From Azonexus hydrophilus DSM 23864 (GTDB lineage: Bacteria > Pseudomonadota > Gammaproteobacteria > Burkholderiales > Rhodocyclaceae), in the NCBI RefSeq assembly GCF_000429605.1, contig NZ_AUCE01000019.1, forward strand, positions 1 to 64,000: a DNA stretch of 64,000 nucleotides, read 5' to 3'. Of this stretch, positions 1-8,282 are shown piece after piece; the stretch's first letter is position 1; every line of letters begins with the position of its first letter. A program made the translations under genes and the position numbers. The notes beneath the pieces are model-generated. The model made no database searches, was not told the origin of the DNA, and saw nothing but the letters and a program-made list of their open reading frames with translations.

Positions 1-125
1 CGCTCCTGCTGGCGTGCCCACTTTTCGGCATCCTTTCGGAGGTCGAAGGTCTTGGATTGGGTCGGGTAGCCCTTGCGCTTGACGATGACTTGCCAGCGGT
101 CATTCCTCTGTCTAATCGTTGCCAT
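1..125 (-). CDS. Tyrosine-type site-specific integrase, N-terminal fragment (cut by window edge)
   Basis: The reverse strand opens with ATG at 123-125 and reads MATIRQRNDRWQVIVKRKGY and on, 41 codons before the window ends. This is the N-terminal arm-binding segment typical of phage or island tyrosine recombinases, which begin MATIRKR..W.A.V.RKG. A GGAG lies about 8 nt before the start. The catalytic domain lies outside the window. It starts 86 bp from the 5' end of tRNA-Val and reads away from it, so it most likely belongs to an integrated element extending to the left. Family assignment is from the N-terminal pattern only. Confidence 0.75.
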   Translation of the reverse strand, partial: MATIRQRNDRWQVIVKRKGYPTQSKTFDLRKDAEKWARQQE

Positions 126-211
126 CTGGTGCTCCAGGGTGACAACTGGGTGACCGGAGAGGGGCTACGGTAAAGCCCACAGAGGGGAAACCCTTGAGGA
201 ACCAGGACGAT

Positions 212-286
212 GGGCGGTTAGCTCAGTGGTAGAGCACTGCCTTCACACGGCAGGGGTCACTGGTTCGAACCCAGTACCGCCCACCA
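212..286 (+). tRNA. tRNA-Val (anticodon CAC)
   Basis: A complete cloverleaf can be drawn. The acceptor stem is GGGCGGU/ACCGCCC, the D arm is GCTC..GAGC, and the anticodon stem is CTGCC/GGCAG with loop TTCACAC, giving anticodon CAC. The T arm is ACTGG-TTCGAAC-CCAGT, and CCA is encoded at 284-286. A rho-independent terminator follows 14 nt later. I see no good -35/-10 in the 86 bp between it and the integrase start, so its native promoter may have been displaced. Confidence 0.97.
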
Positions 287-300
287 TCGAGCACCTGAAG

Positions 301-324
301 GCCCGATCCCCGATCGGGCTTTTT
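301..324 (+). terminator. Rho-independent terminator of tRNA-Val
   Basis: Perfect 8-bp stem GCCCGATC / GATCGGGC with a CCC loop (301-319), then five T (320-324). Confidence 0.9.
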
Positions 325-428
325 CGTTCCTGCAGCGCTGCCATCGGCCAAGTAAGCTGCGGTTACGTTCCCGTACAGTCTGTCATGCGTTTCTGTTCGA
401 CAATCGCGACTTCTGTTCGGAGGCTTTC

Positions 429-644
429 ATGAGTTTGCAGAATCAGACGGAAATTGCCTGCAATCACTGGGTGGCGCAGGTTCGCTCGCGTTCCGGAAGC
501 AATGTGCTGATCCACATTCATCGCGGCGCCCCGATTGTGGCCAAGGACGCGATGTTGATTGCGCGCAAGACCGCGAACTTCGGCAAGGTGGCGGGCCTGT
601 CGCCGGTCGGGCCGTGTTCTGTCCATCTGGACGAAGATTGTTAA
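429..644 (+). CDS. Small conserved-looking hypothetical protein, 71 aa
   Basis: The ORF starts at ATG 429 with CGGAGG 6 nt upstream, a strong ribosome binding site. The product is soluble, has no signal peptide or membrane helix, and has two cysteines (one near residue 11, one near the C-terminus) and a His-rich patch (HIHRG). I do not recognise a family. It converges on the GIY-YIG/HugZ gene, with 21 bp between the stops. The start signal and the third-position GC argue for a real gene over the antisense ORF at 363-626. Confidence 0.5.
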   Translation: MSLQNQTEIACNHWVAQVRSRSGSNVLIHIHRGAPIVAKDAMLIARKTANFGKVAGLSPVGPCSVHLDEDC

Positions 645-665
645 CTGTCTGGTGACGATCCCCGG

Positions 666-1574
666 TCAGTTCGCCGAGAATAACCCGGTCAGTGTCTTTC
701 TGGCTTCATCAAAGCTGTTTGCCTGGGCAAATTGCCGACGGCAGCGCTGACCCGCGTCGTCAATATCGATACCGAACGGGTCGATGCCGAGCATGCGTAC
801 CTGGGTAGGCAATAGTGGTTCGATTTCCGTCATCAGCTGTTGTTCCTCTGCCAGGGTGAATCCGGGCAGCGCTTGCCAGTCCGCACCGTCGATCCAGCCC
901 ATGCGGCCGATGCCGCCGATGAAACGGGCGCGTTCCGGGACTAGCCGGAAGAACATGAAATCAAGCTGGAGATACTGCGCCGCCTCGGGCTGGTAGCGGA
1001 GGTAGCGCTCGACCAGGGCCGTTGAAGCTTCACAAGGCTCGCAGCGGCCGACCAGCGTGATGCGCGCGGCGTCCTGCACGTTGTCCTTGCCGGCCTCGAC
1101 GACGGCCAGGCTGGTCCGGCTGTCGGCGAGCAGGTTCTTGGTGTGCTCGGCCAGCGCGCTGATCAGCAGCAGCGGTTGTTGCCGCTCGTCGAGCACCAGC
1201 GGTACGGCTGTGCCAAAGGGAAAACCGGGCAACTGGGTCGAGTGCGTGCTGAGGACGGCGTGGCGCGTTTCGTGGAGCAGTTGAATGGCCGGGGAAAGCT
1301 GGATCTGCATGGCGAGGTTCCGGGCGAGTTGGCGTTTTTGCTGGGGTGACAGTTGCTTGACCCGGTATTCGGCGCGGGCGGCGGCGGCGCGATCAGGCTG
1401 CATCTGCCAGGCCAGCAATTCTACCGGCGGCCGGGCACGCGTGTAACGCGCGCCTTTGCCGGCGCAGTGCACGGCATAGCGCGCCTTCACGTCGGTTGTG
1501 ATGCCGGTGTAGATGCTGCCGTCGATGCATTCGATGAGGTAGAGGAACCAGGGCTTGGCGTTTTTTTCCGGCAT
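666..1574 (-). CDS. GIY-YIG nuclease domain fused to HugZ-like haem/pyridoxamine-oxidase-fold protein
   Basis: One uninterrupted frame encodes two domains. Residues about 7-85 are a GIY-YIG domain of the YhbQ/SLX1-like type (WFLYLIECIDGSIYTGITTD, then ARY..H..GKGARYTR). Residues about 92-300 match the HugZ family (pyridoxamine-phosphate-oxidase split barrel): LST.S..LPGFPFGTAVP, LLLISALAEHTKNL, VGRCEP, and a C-terminal DUF2470-like part with IDPFGIDI. HugZ proteins bind or degrade haem. The start at 1574 is chosen because GIY-YIG proteins begin just before the WFLYLI strand; the frame stays open to 1706 over phasin regulatory DNA. An internal ATG at 1310 could start the HugZ part separately. 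The substrate of the nuclease domain is unknown. Confidence 0.8.
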   Translation of the reverse strand: MPEKNAKPWFLYLIECIDGSIYTGITTDVKARYAVHCAGKGARYTRARPPVELLAWQMQPDRAAAARAEYRVKQLSPQQKRQLARNLAMQIQLSPAIQLLHETRHAVLSTHSTQLPGFPFGTAVPLVLDERQQPLLLISALAEHTKNLLADSRTSLAVVEAGKDNVQDAARITLVGRCEPCEASTALVERYLRYQPEAAQYLQLDFMFFRLVPERARFIGGIGRMGWIDGADWQALPGFTLAEEQQLMTEIEPLLPTQVRMLGIDPFGIDIDDAGQRCRRQFAQANSFDEARKTLTGLFSAN

Positions 1575-1713
1575 TGGGGGAGCGCAGGTGGCTGATCCCC
1601 GAATTGTCACGATATTGCCGCCATTTTGAAATGCCGATTTGTTAGCCTGTGTCGCTGTCAGGATCGCTGCATCGTCGTCAAAAAGCAAAAATGGTGCGAT
1701 GCACAAAATTGTC

Positions 1714-1741
1714 TTGACATGATTTCGTCAGTAGATAGAAT
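1714..1741 (+). promoter_or_regulatory. Sigma70 promoter of the phasin gene
   Basis: Perfect -35 TTGACA (1714-1719), 16-bp spacer, -10 TAGAAT (1736-1741). Transcription would start near 1748, giving a leader of about 55 nt before the phasin ATG at 1805. Confidence 0.85.
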
Positions 1742-1750
1742 ACGTCCATG

Positions 1751-1770
1751 CTGCATTGCAACATATGCAG
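1751..1770. promoter_or_regulatory. Inverted repeat CTGCAT-N8-ATGCAG, candidate PhaR-type operator
   Basis: A perfect 6-bp dyad with an 8-bp spacer lies at the predicted transcription start of the phasin promoter, where a bound repressor would block initiation. PhaR repressors of polyhydroxyalkanoate genes recognise TGC/GCA-rich sites (CTGC..GCAG in Paracoccus). Assignment to PhaR is inference. Confidence 0.45.
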
Positions 1771-1804
1771 ATCAGGAATCACCCAACCCCCACGGAGAAT
1801 CAAA

Positions 1805-2359
1805 ATGACCATCAAACCTGAAGAGTTCGCCAAGTCCGGCTTCAACTTTGCCCTGTTCTTTGCCAACACCGCTTTCGATGGCATCGAGCGTCTGGCTGTC
1901 CTGAACCTGTCCGCTTCGCGTTCGGTTTTCGAGGCCTATGTGTCCAACATGAACGCCCTGCTCGGCGTCAAGGACATCCAGTCCTTGGTTGAACTGCAGA
2001 AGGGCATTGCTGCCCCGTCGATCGAAAAGGGTGTCGAGTACTCGCGCAACGTGATCGCCATCGCGACCGATGCCAAGGAAAAGATCACCAAGGAAGTTGA
2101 ATCGCACGTCGCCGATACCAACGCCAAGGTCACCAATCTGGTTGAAAAGGCCCTGGCTTCCGCCCCGGCTGGTTCCGAAGTTGCCGTTGCCGCTGTCAAG
2201 ACGGCGATCAAGTCCGCCAACGAAGCCATGGACGGCCTGAACAAGGTTGCCAAGCAGGCTGCCGAAGTTGCCGAAGCCAGCGTTTCCGCTGCGACCGAAG
2301 CCACGATCAAGGCCACCACCGCTGCTGCCCCGAAGGCTGCCGCCAAGAAGGCTGCTTGA
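1805..2359 (+). CDS. Phasin family protein (PHA granule-associated)
   Basis: The product has 184 aa beginning MTIKPEEFAKSG. Its C-terminal half is an Ala/Lys-rich helical region ending AAPKAAAKKAA. The phasin core (EAYVSNMNALLGVKDIQSL, then AIATDAKEKI) matches the phasin_2/TIGR01841 family, which coats polyhydroxyalkanoate granules in betaproteobacteria. The ATG at 1805 is preceded by CGGAGA 8 nt upstream; an upstream in-frame ATG at 1748 lies in the operator region and has no ribosome site. Monocistronic, with a strong promoter (1714-1741) and a strong terminator (2387-2415), as expected for an abundant protein. Confidence 0.9.
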   Translation: MTIKPEEFAKSGFNFALFFANTAFDGIERLAVLNLSASRSVFEAYVSNMNALLGVKDIQSLVELQKGIAAPSIEKGVEYSRNVIAIATDAKEKITKEVESHVADTNAKVTNLVEKALASAPAGSEVAVAAVKTAIKSANEAMDGLNKVAKQAAEVAEASVSAATEATIKATTAAAPKAAAKKAA

Positions 2360-2386
2360 TCTGATCGTCGCCTGACGATGCACGAC

Positions 2387-2415
2387 AAACCGGGGCTGCG
2401 GCCCCGGTTTTCTTT
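2387..2415 (+). terminator. Rho-independent terminator of the phasin gene
   Basis: 10-bp stem AAACCGGGGC / GCCCCGGTTT with TGCG loop (2387-2410), followed by TTTCTTTT. Confidence 0.92.
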
Positions 2416-2465
2416 TGTGCGTTCGTAGCTGAGCTAGAATGCCGCAGGAATGAACGGGGGGCGTC

Positions 2466-2942
2466 ATGAAGTGGCATTGGCTTGAGCGGGGAAAAAGCCG
2501 GGCTGGGCACCGGCTCAGCGGTACGGCATTGTTCAGCGATCTCGGCGTACGCGAATTGCGCGTGGTCGAGGCATTTGCCCATGAGCGCCAGTTTCTGCCC
2601 GACGAAGTCGTTTTCGATGCCGGGGAAGACGGTCAGGCGCTGTATGTCGTCGTCAGCGGCCGTGTTGCCGTCATCGCCGAGGGGGCGGGTGATAAGCCGC
2701 TGGCCGAACTCGTCGCCGGTGAGTTCTTCGGCGAGATGGGCCTGCTCGACGGCGCGCCACGTTCGGCGCAGATCCGGGCGCTTGAGCCGACGACGCTGGT
2801 CGTCCTGCCGCGTACCGAATTCGACCGCCTGATGGTATCGCACGCCCGCATCGCTTCCTGCATTTCGCTGCAACTGGCGCGCCATCTCGGTCGCCGCCTG
2901 CGCGCCATGCTCGAACTTGCGCCAGCCAGGGAAGCATCGTGA
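2466..2942 (+). CDS. Single-domain cyclic nucleotide-binding (Crp/Fnr N-terminal type) protein
   Basis: The 158-aa protein carries one cNMP-binding domain (residues about 20-135). The phosphate-binding cassette is clear: GEFFGEMGLLDGAPRSAQIRA. There is no HTH, CBS or transporter domain, so it cannot bind DNA like Crp. It overlaps the next gene by 4 nt (GTGA, 2939-2942), which implies translational coupling with the AI-2E-type permease. The pair suggests a nucleotide-responsive cytoplasmic partner of that membrane protein; this role is inferred from the overlap. The ligand cannot be read from sequence. Confidence 0.8.
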   Translation: MKWHWLERGKSRAGHRLSGTALFSDLGVRELRVVEAFAHERQFLPDEVVFDAGEDGQALYVVVSGRVAVIAEGAGDKPLAELVAGEFFGEMGLLDGAPRSAQIRALEPTTLVVLPRTEFDRLMVSHARIASCISLQLARHLGRRLRAMLELAPAREAS

Positions 2943-4063
2943 GCCTGCTGCGTTACCGGGCCGGGCCGCTGGTGTGGACGGGAAACATCCTGGCCACCTG
3001 TCTGCTGCTGTTCTTCTTCCAGAAAATCCTGTGGCTGGTCGTGCCCTTCATCTTGGCGCTGGTTCTGCATTACCTGCTGGCGCCGCTGAAGCTGCGCCTG
3101 CTGCTGCGGGGGGTGTCGCACGACGCCGCCGCGGCCATGGTCAGCGTGGCGGCGTTTCTCGTGTTCGCGCTCCCGGTCGTCTATGGTTTTCCGCGCTTGC
3201 TCGGCGACGTGGCCGGTCTGCACGAAACCCTCTTGCGCTACATCGGTGGCGGCATCCGCCTGCTGACCGACGTCCTCAGCGATCTTGAAGCGCGTTCCGC
3301 CTTCCTCGCCGAAAGCGGTGCGCGGGCCATGCTGGAAACCCAGCTGGGCGGTTTCTTCGAACATTTCACCGAAAAATACCTGCCGGGCATCGTCATGGGC
3401 CTGATGGTCTGGTCGCCTTCGCTGCTGTTGGTCCCATTCATCGCCTTTTTCATGCTGCGCGACGGCTGGCGTTTTCGCCGCCTGCTACTGCGTGCCGTGC
3501 CCAATGCCTATTTCGAGCGCAGCCTGGCGCTGATCGACGCGGTGGATCGCACGGCGCGGCAGTATTTCGTCGGCCTGCTGCAACTGACCCTGCTCGATAC
3601 CCTGTGTCTGGCCGCTGGCTTGTGGGTGATCGGCATCGACGGCGCGCTGATGCTTGGTCTGCTGGCCGCCGTGCTGGCCTGGATTCCCTTCGTCGGCTCG
3701 GTCATCGGCTGCCTGCTGGTGGTGCTGGTCGTCGCCACCGATTTCCCCGGCCAGCCGGGTGTCGCCTACGCCGCCATCGGCCTGTTCGTCGCAGTGCGCC
3801 TGCTCGACGACTTCGTCTTCATGCCGGTGACGGTGGGTAAAAGCCTGAACATGCACCCGCTGGTCACCGTGCTGATGATCTTCATCGGCGGCGCCGTCGC
3901 CGGCGTCCCTGGCCTGATGCTGGTGCTGCCGGTCCTCGGCGTGGTCATGGTGCTCGGCGAATCCGCCGGCCAGCTACTCACCGACCCGCGCCTGCACGCG
4001 CGACACGCCCATGCCAAAGCGCTTGAGCTGCGGCGGGTAACGCGCGATCTGCGGATCGATTGA
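2939..4063 (+). CDS. AI-2E family (PerM/YdiK-type) inner-membrane transporter
   Basis: The product has 374 aa and about 8 hydrophobic helices. The central region FIAFFMLRDGWRFRRLLL and the later RLLDDFVFMPVTVGKSLNMHPLVTVL are hallmarks of the AI-2E transporter superfamily (PF01594). Members include exporters of autoinducer-2 and Na+/H+ antiporters, so the substrate is open. The start is GTG 2939, inside the stop of the cNMP protein. It converges on parC with only 16 bp between the stops and no visible terminator. Confidence 0.85.
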   Translation: MSLLRYRAGPLVWTGNILATCLLLFFFQKILWLVVPFILALVLHYLLAPLKLRLLLRGVSHDAAAAMVSVAAFLVFALPVVYGFPRLLGDVAGLHETLLRYIGGGIRLLTDVLSDLEARSAFLAESGARAMLETQLGGFFEHFTEKYLPGIVMGLMVWSPSLLLVPFIAFFMLRDGWRFRRLLLRAVPNAYFERSLALIDAVDRTARQYFVGLLQLTLLDTLCLAAGLWVIGIDGALMLGLLAAVLAWIPFVGSVIGCLLVVLVVATDFPGQPGVAYAAIGLFVAVRLLDDFVFMPVTVGKSLNMHPLVTVLMIFIGGAVAGVPGLMLVLPVLGVVMVLGESAGQLLTDPRLHARHAHAKALELRRVTRDLRID

Positions 4064-4079
4064 GCGAACCCGCCGCGCC

Positions 4080-6407
4080 TTACTTGCGCGGTGCCTTCAC
4101 CGGTTTGCCCTTGCCGCCGCGATTGCCGCGACAGAGTTCCAGGCGATCACCCTTGAGTTTGCCGGCGACGCCGTCGATGACGGGTTCGATGGTTTCCAGT
4201 GCGGTTTTGCCGGGGGCGGCGTCGATCAGTTTGAGGCCGCGACCTTTGCCGAGCAGGCGGATTTCTTCGAGCGGGAAGACCAGAGCGCGACCGTCCTTGG
4301 TGAATACCGCGATGTCGCCGTCGGCTGGGGCCGGCTGGAAGATGGCCGGGGCTTCGCCGTCGTCGAGGCTGAGGAAGGCCTTGCCGGCCTTGCCGCGTGA
4401 GAGCAGGTCCTCGCCCTTGACGCGGAAGCCGTAGCCGCTTTCCCCGGCGACCAGATACAGCTTGTCGGCGGCGACGGCCTGGGCGAGCAGCAATTTGCCG
4501 CCGTCCTGGAAATCGACCAGCGAGGTGGCGGGGACGCCGTCGCCCTTGCCGCCGGGCAGGTCGGCGGCGGGGATGGAGTAGGCGCGGCCCTTGGTGTCGA
4601 GCAGGATCAGGTGGTTGACCGTGCGGCAGGGAATGCAGGCGAGCAGGCTGTCGCCGGAGCGGAAAGTCAGTTGCGCCGGATCGACGTTGTGACCGGTGCG
4701 CGAGCGCAGCCAGCCGTGCTTGGAGACGATCAGCGTGGTCGGCTCGTCGGGGATCGAGACGTTCTTGGCGTCCGACAGGGTGACGCGTTCGGCGGTTTCG
4801 ATCAGGGTGCGGCGGTCGTCGCCGTATTTCTTGGCGTCGGCTTCGATTTCGGCGGCGACGCAGGCGCGCAATGCGGTTTCCGAATCGAGCAGCTTGTTGA
4901 GGCCGGCGGCTTCTTCGCGCAGCTTGGCCAGTTCCTCGCCGATCTTGATGCCTTCGAGGCGGGCCAGCTGGCGCAGGCGGATTTCCAGGATGTCCTCGGC
5001 CTGGATTTCCGAGAGCTTGAAATGGGCGATCAGGTCGGCCTTGGGGTCGTCCGATTCGCGGATGACCTTGATCACGCGGTCGATGTCGAGCAGGATCGCC
5101 TGCCGGCCTTCGAGGATGTGGATGCGCCGCTCGGCGGCAGCGAGCCGGTGGCGGGTGCGCCGTTCGACGGTTGCCAGGCGGAAACGGCACCATTCGGCGA
5201 TCATGTCGTAGAGCGTGCCTTGGCGCGGCGAGCCGGTCAGGCCGAGCAGCGTCAGGTTGATCGAGGCGTTGGTTTCCAGGCTGGTGTGGGCGAGCAGCAG
5301 GCGCACCAGGTCGTCCTGGCCCTGGCGCGAGCTGGCCGGCTCGATGACCAGGCGGACGTCGTGTTCCTTGCCCGATTCGTCGCGCACGCCGCTTTCGCCA
5401 ATGGCCGAGAGGAAGGCCGCCTTGAGGTTGAGCTGTTCCGGCGTGAACACCTTCTTGCCGGCCTTTTCCTTGGCCACCGGGTTGGAGCAGGCTTCAATCT
5501 CGGACATCACGGTGGCCGTGGACACGCCCGGCGGCAGTTCGGTGACGACCAGGCGCCACTGGCCGCGCGCCAGCGGCTCGATCTTCCATTTGGCGCGCAC
5601 GCGCAGGCTGCCGCGACCGCTCTTGTAGGTGGCGGCGATTTCCTCGGGCGTCGAGATGATCTGGGCGCCGCCCGGGTAATCCGGGCCGGGCACCAGGCGC
5701 AGCACATCGTCCTCGCTGGTTTGCGGGTCGCGGATCAGCGCGACGGCGGCGCGGGCGATCTCGCGCAGGTTGTGCGAGGGGATCTCGGTGGCCATGCCGA
5801 CGGCGATGCCGGAGGCGCCGTTCAGCAGGCAGAAGGGCAGGCGCGCCGGCAGCAGGCAGGGTTCATCATTGACCCCGTCGTAATTCGGCTTCCAGTCCAC
5901 CGTGCCTTCGTCGAGTTCGGCGAGCAGCAGTTCGGCAATCGGCGTCAGCCGGGTTTCGGTGTAGCGCATGGCGGCGGCGTTGTCGCCGTCGCGCGAGCCG
6001 AAGTTGCCCTGGCCGTCGACCACCGGGTAGCGCAGGCTCCAGTCCTGGGCCATGCGCACCATCGCGTCGTAGACCGACGAGTCGCCGTGCGGGTGATATT
6101 TACCGATCACGTCGCCAACCACGCGCGCCGATTTGACGTGCTTCGGGCTCTTGTACAGGCCCATCCGGTGCATCGCGTAGAGGATGCGCCGCTGCACCGG
6201 CTTCTGGCCGTCGGCGTTGGCCGGCAGGGCGCGGCCGGTGACCACGCTCATCGCGTATTCGAGATAGCGGCGGGCGGCGTAGTCGGCCGGCGTCGGGATG
6301 TCTTCGGCCGGGCCTTGCGCGGCGGGCGGCAGGGGCGGCTCGCCGGGCGGCAGCGCAGCTTCGGGGTCGGCGGGCGGGGCGGAGAAGAGATCGAATTGGT
6401 CGTTCAT
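4080..6407 (-). CDS. parC: DNA topoisomerase IV subunit A
   Basis: The product has about 775 aa from MNDQFDLF; an in-frame ATG at 6425 adds six residues and neither start has a strong ribosome site. The GyrA/ParC breakage-reunion domain is intact: [27 protein letters not shown] (quinolone-region Ser110 wild type) and catalytic Tyr149 in MRYTETRL. The C-terminal half carries the shortened beta-pinwheel repeats typical of ParC rather than GyrA. Works with ParE, which lies 14 kb away on the same strand at 20191-22140. The N-terminal Pro/Ala-rich tail of about 35 residues is longer than in E. coli. Confidence 0.95.
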   Translation of the reverse strand: MNDQFDLFSAPPADPEAALPPGEPPLPPAAQGPAEDIPTPADYAARRYLEYAMSVVTGRALPANADGQKPVQRRILYAMHRMGLYKSPKHVKSARVVGDVIGKYHPHGDSSVYDAMVRMAQDWSLRYPVVDGQGNFGSRDGDNAAAMRYTETRLTPIAELLLAELDEGTVDWKPNYDGVNDEPCLLPARLPFCLLNGASGIAVGMATEIPSHNLREIARAAVALIRDPQTSEDDVLRLVPGPDYPGGAQIISTPEEIAATYKSGRGSLRVRAKWKIEPLARGQWRLVVTELPPGVSTATVMSEIEACSNPVAKEKAGKKVFTPEQLNLKAAFLSAIGESGVRDESGKEHDVRLVIEPASSRQGQDDLVRLLLAHTSLETNASINLTLLGLTGSPRQGTLYDMIAEWCRFRLATVERRTRHRLAAAERRIHILEGRQAILLDIDRVIKVIRESDDPKADLIAHFKLSEIQAEDILEIRLRQLARLEGIKIGEELAKLREEAAGLNKLLDSETALRACVAAEIEADAKKYGDDRRTLIETAERVTLSDAKNVSIPDEPTTLIVSKHGWLRSRTGHNVDPAQLTFRSGDSLLACIPCRTVNHLILLDTKGRAYSIPAADLPGGKGDGVPATSLVDFQDGGKLLLAQAVAADKLYLVAGESGYGFRVKGEDLLSRGKAGKAFLSLDDGEAPAIFQPAPADGDIAVFTKDGRALVFPLEEIRLLGKGRGLKLIDAAPGKTALETIEPVIDGVAGKLKGDRLELCRGNRGGKGKPVKAPRK

Positions 6408-6518
6408 GGCGTTCTGCAGTTGCATCGGGCGAGCGCGATGTTAACCGATTTGGCACCTGGCATCCCATGCGAAGCCATGCATTTGCTGGGCTTGTCCATA
6501 ACCGGTTTCGATTATCCC

Positions 6519-6535
6519 TATCCCTGAAGGGGGTA
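6519..6535. promoter_or_regulatory. Inverted repeat TATCCCT-GA-AGGGGGTA, candidate TtrR-type activator site
   Basis: The near-palindrome is centred at 6527, about 45 bp upstream of the predicted start of transcription (about 6572). It touches the -35 element at 6537. This is the usual place for a FixJ/NarL-type activator that contacts polymerase. The only such regulator nearby is the TtrR homologue at 7647-8282. Binding is inferred. Confidence 0.45.
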
Positions 6536-6536
6536 A

Positions 6537-6565
6537 TTGAGGCGCAGACCAGCTCTTTCTAGACT
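6537..6565 (+). promoter_or_regulatory. Sigma70 promoter of the TsdA-like cytochrome gene
   Basis: TTGAGG (6537-6542), 17-bp spacer, TAGACT (6560-6565). The -35 is 4/6, consistent with a promoter that needs the upstream activator. Confidence 0.55.
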
Positions 6566-6598
6566 GGGTGCGTTGAAAAATAACTCAAGGAGTGAATC

Positions 6599-7588
6599 AT
6601 GAATGCACGTCAATGGGTGTTCGGTCTGCTGGCCACCGCTGTGGCAGTTCCGGTCCTGGCAAGCGAGACCAAGGTCAGCCTGTTCGATCGTCCGGTACAG
6701 AAAATCGAGGATCTGCCGGATGACCATTACGGCCGTCTGGTCCGCTACGGCCATGAATTGACCACGCGCACCTTCGCTCACATCGGCCCTGAAGTGAAAG
6801 ACAAGAAAATGCGCTTTGCCGGCAATAACCTGGCTTGCGCATCCTGCCACCAGGATAATGCAACCAAGCCGTTTGCCATGCCTTGGACAGGAGTCACGGC
6901 TGCCTTTCCCCAGTACCGGGGTCGCGAGGATGACCTGAGTACGGTCGAAGACCGGGTCAATGGCTGCATGCAGCGCAGTATGAGTGGTAAGGCACTGCCG
7001 TTCGAGTCCCGGGAAATGAAAGCCTATGTGACCTATATCCATTTCCTGTCACGCGGCATTCCGGTCGGTGCCGAGATTGAAGGGGCGGCCACCAAGCGCG
7101 CCAGAGCGCCGAATCGGCGTGCCGATCTGGCTGCAGGGGAGGCGGTGTATGTCGCCCAGTGCGCCGCCTGTCATGGGGCCAATGGCGAGGGGGTACGGGT
7201 TGGCGTCAAGGGTGATGCTCAGGGGTATGTTTTTCCGCCATTGTGGGGAGCTGACTCCTTCAATGATGGTGCTGGCATGAATCGCCTGCTGATGGCCTAT
7301 CGCTATATCCTGCACAATATGCCGCAGGGCACCAGCCATCTCAATCCGACACTCAGCGTTGATGAAGCCTATGACGTTGCTGCTTACATGGTGTCCAAGC
7401 CGCGTCCGCACAAGAAACATCTTGACCGGGATTTTCCGGCTCGCTGGAACAAGCCGATTGATGCGTCTTTTCCCCCGTATGTGCATGGTGCAACGCCGGA
7501 TCAGCACAAGTATGGTCCGTTCCCGCCGCTCCTCGAAAAGGCCAAGCAACTGGAGGCAGAGTACAAGGCGAAGCAGGCCGTGAAGTAG
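6599..7588 (+). CDS. tsdA: Dihaem cytochrome c, thiosulfate dehydrogenase/tetrathionate reductase (TsdA) family
   Basis: The 329-aa product has a signal peptide (residues 1-21, cut after VLA-S) and two haem c motifs, CASCH (80-84) and CAACH (188-192), so it is periplasmic. Cys123 in RVNGCMQRSM sits where TsdA has its unusual Cys axial ligand to haem 1, and the spacing of the two cytochrome domains fits TsdA. TsdA enzymes interconvert two thiosulfate and tetrathionate. Start: ATG 6599 with AGGAG 7 nt upstream. The convergent TtrS/TtrR-type genes downstream are the classical tetrathionate sensor pair, which supports this substrate. Another dihaem c function cannot be ruled out. Confidence 0.75.
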   Translation: MNARQWVFGLLATAVAVPVLASETKVSLFDRPVQKIEDLPDDHYGRLVRYGHELTTRTFAHIGPEVKDKKMRFAGNNLACASCHQDNATKPFAMPWTGVTAAFPQYRGREDDLSTVEDRVNGCMQRSMSGKALPFESREMKAYVTYIHFLSRGIPVGAEIEGAATKRARAPNRRADLAAGEAVYVAQCAACHGANGEGVRVGVKGDAQGYVFPPLWGADSFNDGAGMNRLLMAYRYILHNMPQGTSHLNPTLSVDEAYDVAAYMVSKPRPHKKHLDRDFPARWNKPIDASFPPYVHGATPDQHKYGPFPPLLEKAKQLEAEYKAKQAVK

Positions 7589-7610
7589 GTAACTAGATGT
7601 TCTGACAGTC

Positions 7611-7643
7611 GGGTCAGCCCATTGATGGGGCTGGCCCTTTTTT
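7611..7643 (+). terminator. Rho-independent terminator of tsdA
   Basis: Stem GGGTCAGCCC / GGGCTGGCCC (one G-T pair) and a run of six T at 7638-7643, in the 58-bp gap between the convergent tsdA and ttrR. Confidence 0.85.
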
Positions 7644-7646
7644 CAC

Positions 7647-8282
7647 TCAATCGAGGCCGTTAGGGTCAGCGCGCAGGATCAAGCGGGCCAGTTCGGCCGC
7701 ACTGCCAGTGCCGGTTTTTTCCATCACATGCTGGCGGTGGACATGTACGGTGTTGTCGCTGATCGATAGTTCGCGGGCAATTTCCTTGTTTGACAGTCCA
7801 CGCGCCAGGAGGCGCCCGACCTCGCTCTCACGTGGCGATAGCCGGGCAAGCAGGTGGCGGGCATCCTGACAGCGTTGACTTGCCTGCTGGCGTTCCTGGC
7901 TGATGCCTACGGCGCGTTCTACCGTATCGAGAAAAACCTGGTCCTTGAAGGGTTTCTGAAGGAAATCGATGGCACCGTCTTTCATTGCCTGAACTGCCAG
8001 ATCAACGTCGCCGTGCCCGGTCATGAAAATGATTGGCCAAGGGGAAGCGGTCGCCAGGAGACGGCGCTGCAATTCAAGTCCGCTAATCCTGGGCATGCGG
8101 ATGTCGAGTACCAGACAGCCACCGCCGACTGGAAAATCTGGCAAGTGGTCGAGAAATGCTTCGCCGGATTCGTGGCCCTTGGCTAGCCAGCCAGCCGACT
8201 CGAGCAGAAAAATCAGTGAACGGCGAAAGGGGGCTTCATCATCGATGACGTGAATGATGGCGTGGGATTCCGTGCGGTTCAT
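7647..8282 (-). CDS. ttrR: FixJ/NarL-type response regulator, TtrR-like
   Basis: Two domains are visible. A receiver has phospho-acceptor Asp60 (CLVLDIRMP), the acidic pair near residue 15 and Lys in FLQKPF. A LuxR-type HTH follows (LSPRESEVGRLLARGLSNKEIARELSISDNTVHVHRQHVM region, residues about 146-195). The ATG at 8282 forms an ATGA overlap with the kinase stop, so it is preferred over an upstream TTG. Cotranscribed with the TtrS-like kinase. The likely target is the tsdA promoter through the dyad at 6519-6535; this is inference from position. Confidence 0.85.
   Translation of the reverse strand: MNRTESHAIIHVIDDEAPFRRSLIFLLESAGWLAKGHESGEAFLDHLPDFPVGGGCLVLDIRMPRISGLELQRRLLATASPWPIIFMTGHGDVDLAVQAMKDGAIDFLQKPFKDQVFLDTVERAVGISQERQQASQRCQDARHLLARLSPRESEVGRLLARGLSNKEIARELSISDNTVHVHRQHVMEKTGTGSAAELARLILRADPNGLD

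Noticed and set aside
126..211. Attachment-site repeat between integrase and tRNA
   Set aside because: No stretch of the tRNA 3' end is duplicated in this gap, so no att core can be called from the window.
363..626. 87-aa reverse frame over the small gene at 429-644
   Set aside because: The forward frame has a strong CGGAGG site and the reverse one does not.
4611..6527. 638-codon open frame antisense to parC
   Set aside because: It has no recognisable domain and is the mirror of high-GC third positions in parC, which is a clear homologue.
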